DNA from: an uncultured Pelagibacteraceae bacterium
GTDB taxonomy: Bacteria > Pseudomonadota > Alphaproteobacteria > Pelagibacterales > Pelagibacteraceae
DNA length: 33,015 nt
NCBI GenBank assembly: GCA_902632275.1
Contig: CACPBW010000009.1
Coordinates: 1-33,015, forward strand
Reading direction: 5' to 3'
Shown here: positions 1 to 8,708 of the stretch, one piece after another
How the letters are laid out: each line of letters opens with the position of its first letter
Position numbering within the stretch: the stretch's first letter is position 1
Program-made: the position numbers and the translations under genes
Notes under the pieces: generated by a model
Databases searched by the model: none
Told to the model about the DNA's origin: nothing
What the model saw: the letters and a program-made list of their open reading frames with translations, nothing else

Positions 1-6
1 AAAATT

Positions 7-1449
7 ATGTATAGCAAATTTGGACAATTCATTAATGGAAAATGGCAACAGTCTTCAGATAAACAAACATACGAAGTAATTAATCCTGCAAATGAAGAAA
101 TTATTGGTCATGCATCAAAAGCAGGCGCAAAAGATGTAGATGATGCTCTTAAATCAGCACAAAAAGGTTTAGAGGTTTGGAAAAATACACCACCTTGGCA
201 AAGATCTTACACATTAAGAAAAATTGCAGATAAGATGAGAGAAAAACAAGATGTCTTAGCAAAGTGGATGACACTTGAAGTCGGAAAACCATTTGCAGAA
301 GCAAAAGGTGAAGTTGGAGGATCAGCAGATATTTTTGAATGGAACGCAGAAGAAACAAAAAGAATTTATGGTCAAACCGTTGAAAGCAGATTTATAGATA
401 CTAGAGTACATGTATATTATCAACCAGTCGGAGTAGTGGCTGCACTATCGCCATGGAATTTTCCATTAGTTTTATCTTCAAGAAAAATTTCAACAGCACT
501 AGCAGCTGGTTGTTCGGTAATTATAAAACCTGATGTTATAACACCAGGGACAGTTATGGAGCTTGTAGATATATGCAGAGAGTGTGGTGTTCCAGCTGGT
601 GTTGTAAATTTACTTTCTGGAGATCCACCTAGTATTGCATCACAATTGATTTCATCTGATATAATTAAAAAAATATCAATAACTGGTTCCTCAAGAGTTG
701 GTAAACTAATATTAAAACAAGCCGCAGATAAAGTTCAAAGAGTAACAATGGAACTAAGTGGACACTCCCCTTTTATTGTTTTTGATGATGCCGATATTAA
801 AAAAGCTACAGATATGGCTATTGCAGCAAAATTTAGAAATAACGGTCAAGTATGTATATCTCCAAATAGATTTTATATCCAAGAGAATAAAAAAGATGAA
901 TTCGTAAATTTATTTATTGAAAAAACAAAAAAATTAAAAATAGGTGATGGTATGGATCCAACAGTTCAATTGGGCCCTTTGACAACAAAAAAAAGATTAA
1001 ATGAAGTTGAAGAATTAGTCGAAACAACAAAAAAAGAAGGTGGTAAAGTTCTTCTAGGCGGAAAAAGACCTAAAGGATTTAATAAAGGATTTTATTATGA
1101 ACCAACCATTTTTGATAATATTAAAGATGATTTTACAATTATGAAAGTTGAACCTTTTGGACCTTTAGTTCCAATGCTATCATTTAAAACATTTGACGAA
1201 GTTATTGAAAGAGCAAATAATCATGAATTAGGTTTATCAAGTTACATTTGTACTAATTCAATGGAGAAAGCCCATAGAGCCTCAGAGCTTATGGAAACAG
1301 GAACTGTTGCGGTAAATACACCATTGGTCGCTATAGCGGAAGCACCTTTTGGTGGAATAAAGCAAGCAGGCTACGGAAGAGAAGGCGGCTCTATGGCAAT
1401 TAAAGATTATCTTAATGTAAAGTATACTCATCTTGGGTTAAAAGGATAA
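7..1449 (+). CDS. NAD(P)-dependent aldehyde dehydrogenase
   Basis: PWNFPL, MELSGHSPFIVFDDADI and NNGQVCISPNRF (catalytic Cys) motifs; full-length 480 aa. Confidence 0.93.
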   Translation: MYSKFGQFINGKWQQSSDKQTYEVINPANEEIIGHASKAGAKDVDDALKSAQKGLEVWKNTPPWQRSYTLRKIADKMREKQDVLAKWMTLEVGKPFAEAKGEVGGSADIFEWNAEETKRIYGQTVESRFIDTRVHVYYQPVGVVAALSPWNFPLVLSSRKISTALAAGCSVIIKPDVITPGTVMELVDICRECGVPAGVVNLLSGDPPSIASQLISSDIIKKISITGSSRVGKLILKQAADKVQRVTMELSGHSPFIVFDDADIKKATDMAIAAKFRNNGQVCISPNRFYIQENKKDEFVNLFIEKTKKLKIGDGMDPTVQLGPLTTKKRLNEVEELVETTKKEGGKVLLGGKRPKGFNKGFYYEPTIFDNIKDDFTIMKVEPFGPLVPMLSFKTFDEVIERANNHELGLSSYICTNSMEKAHRASELMETGTVAVNTPLVAIAEAPFGGIKQAGYGREGGSMAIKDYLNVKYTHLGLKG

Positions 1450-1575
1450 ATGGTAAAAGTTAAAAAAAAAGAAGTTAAAACAGCTGCAAAAGCTTTATCA
1501 TCTTGGAAAAAGATGATGCCGTTTTACTATGGTGCAGTTTGGATAATATTACTTTTAATCGTATTTTTAAAATGA
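1450..1575 (+). CDS. 41-aa single-TM micro-protein (MVKVKKKEVKTAAKALSSWKKMMPFYYGAVWIILLLIVFLK)
   Basis: ATG directly abuts the upstream TAA; stop overlaps the next ATG (ATGA at 1572-1575); basic N-terminus plus hydrophobic C-terminus; not in the ORF track. Confidence 0.6.
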   Translation: MVKVKKKEVKTAAKALSSWKKMMPFYYGAVWIILLLIVFLK

Positions 1576-2420
1576 AACTCGCAAGAATTGGAAATCCAGG
1601 TAAGGAAAAACCAATTATAGTCGATAAAGATAATAATTATAGAGACGTATCTTCTGTAATAAAAGATTTTAATTCAGATAATTTAAATTTCAAAACCTTA
1701 GAAAAATTAAAAAATATAAAACCTGAAGATTTACCTATATTAGAAAAAAATCAAAGGATTGGAGCTTGTGTTAATAAACCTTCCAAATTTATTGGAATAG
1801 GTTTAAATTTTAAAGATCACGCAATAGAACAGAATATGCCTATTCCAAAAGAGCCTATAATATTTTCTAAATTCACTAACAGTGTATCAGGACCTAATGA
1901 CGATATTGTAATACCAAAAAATTCTAATCATACAGATTGGGAGGTTGAATTAGGTTTTGTAATAGGAAAGAAATGTTCTTATGTTAGTGAAAAAGATGCA
2001 ATAGATTATGTTTTAGGTTTTTTCCTAGTAAATGATGTAAGTGAAAGAAACTTTCAAAAGAATAAAGGCGGTTCGTGGGATAAAGGAAAAGGTTTTGATA
2101 CTTTTGGACCTATAGGTCCCTACATATTAACAAAAGATGAAATTTCAGATGTTCATAATTTAAATATGTATTTAGATGTTGATGGAGAACGAATGCAAAC
2201 AGGCAATACAAATCAAATGATATTTAATATAAACCAACTTGTATCTTATATGAGCCACTGCATGACTTTGTACCCAGGTGATATATGTTGCACAGGAACA
2301 CCACCAGGCGTTGGAGAAAATAGAAAACCATCTAAATTTTTATTAGGTGGTGAAATTGTTAAGCTTGGAATAGATAACTTAGGAGAACAAACGCACAAAG
2401 TTGTCAATAACAATGCTTAA
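1572..2420 (+). CDS. Fumarylacetoacetate hydrolase (FAH) family protein
   Basis: KFIGIGLNFKDHA, EVELGFVIGK, GDICCTGTPPGVG motifs; start MKLARIGNPGKEKPII at 1572 preferred over 1503. Confidence 0.88.
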   Translation: MKLARIGNPGKEKPIIVDKDNNYRDVSSVIKDFNSDNLNFKTLEKLKNIKPEDLPILEKNQRIGACVNKPSKFIGIGLNFKDHAIEQNMPIPKEPIIFSKFTNSVSGPNDDIVIPKNSNHTDWEVELGFVIGKKCSYVSEKDAIDYVLGFFLVNDVSERNFQKNKGGSWDKGKGFDTFGPIGPYILTKDEISDVHNLNMYLDVDGERMQTGNTNQMIFNINQLVSYMSHCMTLYPGDICCTGTPPGVGENRKPSKFLLGGEIVKLGIDNLGEQTHKVVNNNA

Positions 2421-5103
2421 AAGAGATTTATATTACGAAGGAATACCCACTAAATCACAAAGAGATGACGCAAGATATTTAGGCGATATACTTGGAAGAG
2501 TTATTAGAAAACAAGAGGGTCAGAACTTTTTTAATTTAGTAGAAAAAATAAGACTTCTTTCAAAAGCAAATGTCAAAAATATAAATAATAAAAAAAGATT
2601 TAAAATAATTATTTCAGAAATAAACAAACTAAGTCCTATAAATATTTTTAAATTATCAAGGGCATTTACTCATTTTATGAACTTTTTAAATTTAACAGAA
2701 TTATTAGACTCTTCTAGAAAATTAGATGAATTTGAAAATTCTAAAATAAAAGATGAACACAAATATATTTTTATAGAAGAAATATTCGAAAATCTTTTTA
2801 AATCAAGAAAAGTTTCAAATAATAAAATTTATAATATTGCAAAAAATCTCAATATCGGAATTGTATTAACTGCTCATCCAACTGAAGTTAAAAGAAGAAC
2901 TTTAATTCAAAAATATCATAAAATAATTGAGATTATGGAGCAAAGAGATCTACTCAAACATTATCCTTCAAAAGTAAAAATTTTAGATAAAAAACTCTAC
3001 GATGAGTTTACAATTATTTGGAACACCGATGATTTAAAAAGATTTAGACCTAGTCCAACTGATGAAGCTAGATGGGGTCTTGCAGTAATTGAAGATAGCT
3101 TGTGGGAAACAATTCCAAAAGTTTATAGAAGATTAAATGGAATTTTTTTAAAAAATATGGGGAAAAATTTACCAAAAAATTTTAATCCAATTCAGTTTGG
3201 TTCTTGGATGGGTGGCGACAGAGATGGAAATCCAAATGTAACTTCCTCTATTACTAAGGAAGTAATTTTATTATCACGTTGGGAAGCAGCAAAATTATAT
3301 GAAAAGGAATTAACTAAGTTAATAAGATCTTTTTCCATGGAAAAATGCTCAAATAAAATACTTAAAATTACTGGAAAAACCTTTGAGCCATATAGAGTAT
3401 TTCTGAGACCACTTAGGGATAAAATGAGGTTAACGCATAGAGCGATAGAAAATCATCTTGTAAGACAAAAACCTCTTGACCAAAATAAACTTTTGTCCTC
3501 TAGAGAAGAAATCTTAAAACCCTTAAGGGTCGTTAGAGAGTCTCTTGAAAAAAACCAAAATGAAAATATTGCTAGTGGTGAGCTATTAGACCTAATGAGA
3601 AGAGCGAAATGTTTTGGCATAAACCTTGCTAGATTGGATATAAGACAGGAGTCCTCAAGACATTCACAATTACTTAATGAATTTATCAAAAAGAAGTACA
3701 AAGCTGATTATTATAAATGGACAGAAAAGCAGAGAATTAATTTTTTATCCAAGAATTTAAAAACTAATAAAAAAATAATTAAAAATTTTAAATTTAAAAA
3801 TAAAGAAAATCTCGAAGTTTGGTCTACTTTTAAGATTTTAGCAGATCAACCTGAAGAATGTCTAGGTGCGTATATAATTTCAATGACTTCATCTGCTTCT
3901 GATATTTTAGCAGTTTCGTTTTTACAGAAAGAAGCAAATATTAATAAAAGATTAAGAGTAGTACCATTATTCGAAACATTAGATGACTTAAAAAACGCAA
4001 AATCAATCATGAATAATTTATTTTCATTAAGTTGGTATAGAAAATTAATTAAAAAAAATCACGAAATTATGATTGGCTACTCAGATTCAAGTAAAGATGC
4101 TGGAAAGCTCTCTGCAAGTTGGCACCAATATAAACTTCAAGAGGAAATAGTTAAGTTAGGAAAAAAATATAGAATAGATCTTACATTTTTTCATGGCCGA
4201 GGAGGATCTGCAGGTAGAGGAGGTGGCCCAATTCAATCAACACTAAGATCACAACCCCCAGGTTCTGTAAATGGTAAAATTAGAATCACAGATCAAGGTG
4301 AAATGATACAACAAAAATATGGCTATGAACCTATAGCAAAATATAATCTTTGTAGTTATATCGGTGCAGTCATGCAAGCAACATTAAATCCACCACCAAA
4401 ACCAAAAGAAAGTTGGAGAAACTTAATTGAGGATATGACACAGATATCAACTAGATCTTACAGAAAAAATATTAGAGAAAATACAGATTTCATAAGATAC
4501 TTTAAAACTGTAACACCGCATCTTGCGCTTGGAAAATTATCAATTGGATCTAGACCGTCTAAAAGAAAAAATGTCGATAATATAAAAGGACTTAGAGCAA
4601 TTCCATGGGTTTTCGCATGGACCCAAATAAGATTAATGCTACCTGCATGGCTTGGGACAGGCGAGGCATTAAAATATTCCTCAGTTAAGAAATTTAAATC
4701 TGTATTAATTGATATGGAAAGAAATTGGCCTTTCTTTAATTCAACAATGGATATCTTAGATATGGTTATTTCAAAAGTAGATCCTGAAATTTCTGAAGTC
4801 TATGAACAGGGTTTAGCTGATGCTAAATTAAAAAAAGTTGGTGAGAAACTAAGAATGGAATTTGATAATATTAAAAAGTTAAATCAATTTATAACTCCAA
4901 CAGAAATTATAAATCAAAGAAAAAAATTTAGATCATCAGTAATTGTAAGAAATATATATACAGAGGTACTTAACATTCTGCAAGCTGTGGTTATGAAAAA
5001 ATTATCTAAAAAGGGAATACAAAAAAAACACAAAAAATATTTAGATGATGCAATGATGACCTCCATAGCAGGTATTGCAGCTGCAATGAAAAATTCAGGA
5101 TAA
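2413..5103 (+). CDS. ppc: Phosphoenolpyruvate carboxylase
   Basis: VLTAHPTEVKRRT, GGDRDGNPNVT, GYSDSSKDAGKLSASW, FHGRGGSAGRGGGP, C-term SIAGIAAAMKNSG; ATG at 2413 preferred over TTG at 2401. Confidence 0.96.
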   Translation: MLKRDLYYEGIPTKSQRDDARYLGDILGRVIRKQEGQNFFNLVEKIRLLSKANVKNINNKKRFKIIISEINKLSPINIFKLSRAFTHFMNFLNLTELLDSSRKLDEFENSKIKDEHKYIFIEEIFENLFKSRKVSNNKIYNIAKNLNIGIVLTAHPTEVKRRTLIQKYHKIIEIMEQRDLLKHYPSKVKILDKKLYDEFTIIWNTDDLKRFRPSPTDEARWGLAVIEDSLWETIPKVYRRLNGIFLKNMGKNLPKNFNPIQFGSWMGGDRDGNPNVTSSITKEVILLSRWEAAKLYEKELTKLIRSFSMEKCSNKILKITGKTFEPYRVFLRPLRDKMRLTHRAIENHLVRQKPLDQNKLLSSREEILKPLRVVRESLEKNQNENIASGELLDLMRRAKCFGINLARLDIRQESSRHSQLLNEFIKKKYKADYYKWTEKQRINFLSKNLKTNKKIIKNFKFKNKENLEVWSTFKILADQPEECLGAYIISMTSSASDILAVSFLQKEANINKRLRVVPLFETLDDLKNAKSIMNNLFSLSWYRKLIKKNHEIMIGYSDSSKDAGKLSASWHQYKLQEEIVKLGKKYRIDLTFFHGRGGSAGRGGGPIQSTLRSQPPGSVNGKIRITDQGEMIQQKYGYEPIAKYNLCSYIGAVMQATLNPPPKPKESWRNLIEDMTQISTRSYRKNIRENTDFIRYFKTVTPHLALGKLSIGSRPSKRKNVDNIKGLRAIPWVFAWTQIRLMLPAWLGTGEALKYSSVKKFKSVLIDMERNWPFFNSTMDILDMVISKVDPEISEVYEQGLADAKLKKVGEKLRMEFDNIKKLNQFITPTEIINQRKKFRSSVIVRNIYTEVLNILQAVVMKKLSKKGIQKKHKKYLDDAMMTSIAGIAAAMKNSG

Positions 5104-5104
5104 A

Positions 5105-5812
5105 ATGACAGAAATTTTTATTGCATTTGGTGCTGGATTAATAAGTTTTTTATCACCTTGTGTCTTACCACTTATACCAGGTTATATATCTTATATATCA
5201 GGTTCCACTTTAGAGAATCTGTTAAAAAGTAAAAATGTAAACTTGTTACCAATAATTTTATTCACTCTAGGTTTTTCAGTTGTCTTTATTATCTTTGGTG
5301 CTTCAGCAACATTTTTAGGAAAGATTTTGTTGAAAAACTCTTTTCCATTAAGGATCATAGCTGGATTAGTAATTATAATTTTTTCTCTTCACATTTTAGG
5401 AGTTTTAAATCTTAATTTTTTGAATTATGAAAAAAGATTGAATGCCGAAAAAAATAGTAATATTTTTAGTTCATTTTTAGTAGGTATGGCTTTTGCATTT
5501 GGTTGGACACCTTGTATAGGACCAATTCTTGGATCTATCTTGATTTTGGCATCAACAACTGAAAGTATTTATGAAGGAATAATGCTTTTAACTTTTTACT
5601 CATTAGGATTGGCTATACCTTTTATATTGGCTGGTTATGCTATCCAAAAGTTTCTTCTAATTTCGAAAAATATTAAGCAAAAAATGAATATTATAACAAA
5701 AACTGGAGGTGTCCTCTTATTCCTTACTGGAATATTAATAATAACAAATCAACTTCAAGCAATAGGTTTTTATTTGCTAGAATACATTCCTTTATTAGGA
5801 AAAATTGGATAA
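5105..5812 (+). CDS. ccdA: Cytochrome c biogenesis protein CcdA
   Basis: SFLSPCVLPLIPGYISYISG and FGWTPCIGPILG paired-Cys motifs; multiple TM segments. Confidence 0.9.
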   Translation: MTEIFIAFGAGLISFLSPCVLPLIPGYISYISGSTLENLLKSKNVNLLPIILFTLGFSVVFIIFGASATFLGKILLKNSFPLRIIAGLVIIIFSLHILGVLNLNFLNYEKRLNAEKNSNIFSSFLVGMAFAFGWTPCIGPILGSILILASTTESIYEGIMLLTFYSLGLAIPFILAGYAIQKFLLISKNIKQKMNIITKTGGVLLFLTGILIITNQLQAIGFYLLEYIPLLGKIG

Positions 5813-5829
5813 ATTTTTAATATATTTTT

Positions 5830-6693
5830 TTAACTACTTTTTTTTTGTTTTGTATAAAGAATTAAAATTACTCCAATTAAAATTATAAATCCTCCAAGGT
5901 AAAGCTCTGTTGTTGGTTTTTCTCCAAGAAGAAGTATCGCGGCTAACAAGCCAGTTAAAGGTATTCCCATAGTAACAATGGGTAATACTTTATATAATGG
6001 GTTATTTTTTAATACGTAATAAAAACATCCGTAGGTAACTGGTTGCATAAAAAATCCTAAATAAAACGCAATTGCCCAACTATTAATGTTTGCAGATTTA
6101 ATATAATTTATTGTGTTACCATCAAGGATAGCTGATAAAAAAATTAATATTGGTCCAGAGAATATAGCAAGCCACGCAACAAGTGTTAGAGGACTTATTT
6201 CTTTACTCAATGGTTTAACCAAAACTTGTCCTAAGGCCCAAATAGCAGATCCTAATATTGTAAGAAATATACCTAAAAATTTTCCCTCTAAATTAGGAGA
6301 GCCTGTTAAAATGTATACACCAACAAATGCAATTCCAATTCCAATTAAACTTCTTATTGTAGGTTTTTCTTTAAGCATAAAATAAGCAAACAGCACTCCA
6401 AAAGGAACTTCTGTTTGAACAAGTAGTACAGCTGCAGAAGCGTCGATTAAATCTAAACCAGTGTAAGTAACGCTATACTGTAAAGTATTTGCAACTAAAG
6501 AAGCTATAAAAATTTGCTTAAGGTATCCTCTTGGAATTGGAAACCACCAAATTAAAATTGAGGCTGCAAAAGTAAATCTTAAGCCCATTAAAAGTATAGG
6601 TGGAAAATATTCCATTGCTGGTTTAGCAATTACGAAACCAAAACCTAAAAAAATTGGAACTAAAGATGCAATTAAAGTATCTTTAAAAGTCAA
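5830..6693 (-). CDS. EamA/DMT-family transporter
   Basis: About 10 TM segments, two EamA-like halves; probable TTG start overlapping the upstream TGA stop. Confidence 0.82.
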   Translation of the reverse strand: MTFKDTLIASLVPIFLGFGFVIAKPAMEYFPPILLMGLRFTFAASILIWWFPIPRGYLKQIFIASLVANTLQYSVTYTGLDLIDASAAVLLVQTEVPFGVLFAYFMLKEKPTIRSLIGIGIAFVGVYILTGSPNLEGKFLGIFLTILGSAIWALGQVLVKPLSKEISPLTLVAWLAIFSGPILIFLSAILDGNTINYIKSANINSWAIAFYLGFFMQPVTYGCFYYVLKNNPLYKVLPIVTMGIPLTGLLAAILLLGEKPTTELYLGGFIILIGVILILYTKQKKSS

Positions 6694-7793
6694 AGATTAA
6701 ATTTTCTTTTAAGATGTCTTAATTTGCCTTCTGTACTATCAAAATCTAAATAACATCCTTGCAAAAATCTATTACCTTCGTTTGCATTAAATTCTGTTCT
6801 ACCATGTAATAATCTATAATTATCCATCATCAAAAGATCTTTTGGTTGTAATTTAAATTCAATTCTGTATTTATCCGAATTATACATTGCAGATAATTTC
6901 TTTCTTGCTTTGTAATATAAATCTAATTCATTTTTTTCTAAAATCGGAACAAAATCTAATCTCGGACTAAATCTTACTTGTTTAAATTTTTTATTTTCAT
7001 CTAATTGTATTAATTCAGCCCAGTGTTCTAAGACAACGTCTTTATCTATGAATTTAAATTTAACTTTAATTTTAGTTAGAATGTCAAAAAATTCTGGATT
7101 TTCTTTTTTTAAATCTTCGGTCACAGTATATCCATCAACTAATGTAGACAGACCACCAGAAACTTCATTGATAATACAATGTAATATTTGAATACATGGT
7201 ACAGGATTTCTGTAAGGATTATCGGTATGTGGTGCTAGAGGGAGGGATGTATAAGCTAAATCGTTAGGGCTTGGAATTGACTTAACATTAAAATGCTCAC
7301 CAAAATTTGTTCTTCTTACACTTCCAACTTTATTTGCAAATTTCACTAAGAAATTATCTTCGGTTGGTACGTCTTTAATAATTACAAATCCATATTTGTA
7401 AAAAGACAATAATAAGTCATGCATTTCTTTTGACTCAAAAAGATCATCGGAATAACTGTAATTTTTTAAATCTTTAAAAGAAGAATTCCATTTTATTTTT
7501 TCTATTCCCTCAATTACTTTATCTTCTTTAGAAAATTCTTCTGCAATTTTTTCAATATTAAGTTTTGAATTAACACCATCATTAAAATCTATTTCAAGTA
7601 GATCATTATTAATACGTGCATTTTTAATTGCTATTTCAACATCTAAAGATGTGGGGTCAAATAACCTTTGTTGAGTACCTTTATCTAGGAACTTTTCTCC
7701 ATTAGCTCTTTCTCTTAGCCAAAATGGATGTATCTCTTGAACAGATGCACCATTTTTGTAGAAAATTTTATTATTGTTTAGTTCTATTTTCAT
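6690..7793 (-). CDS. Gamma-butyrobetaine dioxygenase-like TauD-family Fe(II)/2OG oxygenase
   Basis: HTDNPYRNPVPCIQILHC (HxD), YRLLHGRTEF (distal His), NRFLQGCYLDFD; N-terminal domain as in BBOX-like proteins (HPFWLRERA). Confidence 0.82.
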   Translation of the reverse strand: MKIELNNNKIFYKNGASVQEIHPFWLRERANGEKFLDKGTQQRLFDPTSLDVEIAIKNARINNDLLEIDFNDGVNSKLNIEKIAEEFSKEDKVIEGIEKIKWNSSFKDLKNYSYSDDLFESKEMHDLLLSFYKYGFVIIKDVPTEDNFLVKFANKVGSVRRTNFGEHFNVKSIPSPNDLAYTSLPLAPHTDNPYRNPVPCIQILHCIINEVSGGLSTLVDGYTVTEDLKKENPEFFDILTKIKVKFKFIDKDVVLEHWAELIQLDENKKFKQVRFSPRLDFVPILEKNELDLYYKARKKLSAMYNSDKYRIEFKLQPKDLLMMDNYRLLHGRTEFNANEGNRFLQGCYLDFDSTEGKLRHLKRKFNL

Positions 7794-7859
7794 ACTTTTT
7801 TCTAGGATTATTTAAAATTTGTCTTTAATCAAGATAAATAAAATAGTAAGTGACTATTT

Positions 7860-8666
7860 ATGCCAGAGATAAATTCAAAGAAAATTAAAGTATTTTCAAG
7901 CTTTTTAAACAGCTTAGCTAAGGACTTAACACGACTTTATTATAATAAGCTTAACAAGCCCTTTAAGGTAAACAATAAACTTAAAGGCAAAGGCTACGAC
8001 CCGGTTACATCTGCGGATAAGGCATTTGAAAAATTTATAAGAGCAAAAATACAAAAGAAATTTCCAGATCATCAAATAATTGGCGAAGAATTTGGTCACA
8101 AAAAGGTTAAAAGCGATTTTGCGTGGATTATAGACCCAATAGATGGAACAAGATCTTTTGTGATAGGAAATCCAACTTGGAGCAACTTAATCTCATTAAA
8201 TTATAAAGGAGATCCAATTGTAGGTTTAGCAAACTTTCCAAAATTAAAAAAATACTACTACAATATTTCTAACAAAGTTGCATATGTCGTTGATAATGGA
8301 AAAAAATCAAAATTAAGTATCAATAAAAAAGTAACATTTAAAAACATGAAAGTGTCTGCTGCATTTCATGGATATCTATCATTAAACAAACAAAAGAAAA
8401 TTCCAAAGATTTTAAAAATGATGCAGTTCCCTTGTTCTGATGCATTAAGTTACGCTCATTTTTGTGAAGGAAAATTAGATGTTGTTATTCAGTGTATGAA
8501 TAAAATTTGGGATATACATCCATTAATTCCAATCATTAAAGCCTCAGGCGGTATTGCGTCCACATGGAACAACGAAAGCGCAAATAAAGCAGGCAATGTT
8601 TTAATTTCTGCAAATAGGTCTATACACAATAAAATGTTGCAGCTTTTAAAGCCTACTTTAAGGTAA
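7860..8666 (+). CDS. Inositol monophosphatase family / histidinol-phosphatase-like
   Basis: DPVTSADKAFE, GEEFG, DPIDGTRSFVIGNPTW, WDIHPLIPIIKASGG motifs. Confidence 0.87.
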   Translation: MPEINSKKIKVFSSFLNSLAKDLTRLYYNKLNKPFKVNNKLKGKGYDPVTSADKAFEKFIRAKIQKKFPDHQIIGEEFGHKKVKSDFAWIIDPIDGTRSFVIGNPTWSNLISLNYKGDPIVGLANFPKLKKYYYNISNKVAYVVDNGKKSKLSINKKVTFKNMKVSAAFHGYLSLNKQKKIPKILKMMQFPCSDALSYAHFCEGKLDVVIQCMNKIWDIHPLIPIIKASGGIASTWNNESANKAGNVLISANRSIHNKMLQLLKPTLR

Positions 8667-8708
8667 ATTTAATTTAAAAATGAAAAATTTCAAATTATAA
8701 ACCTCGAA

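Noticed and set aside
149-358. Minus-strand ORF antisense to aldehyde dehydrogenase
   Set aside because: Lies inside a strongly supported CDS; low-complexity Leu-rich translation
1503-1571. N-terminal extension of the FAH ORF
   Set aside because: Overlaps the micro-ORF; family homology starts at MKLARIG with ATGA coupling
3453-3701. Minus-strand ORF antisense to ppc
   Set aside because: Embedded in a motif-confirmed gene; no recognisable domain
6113-6385. Plus-strand ORF antisense to the DMT transporter
   Set aside because: Antisense to a TM gene; no start context or family
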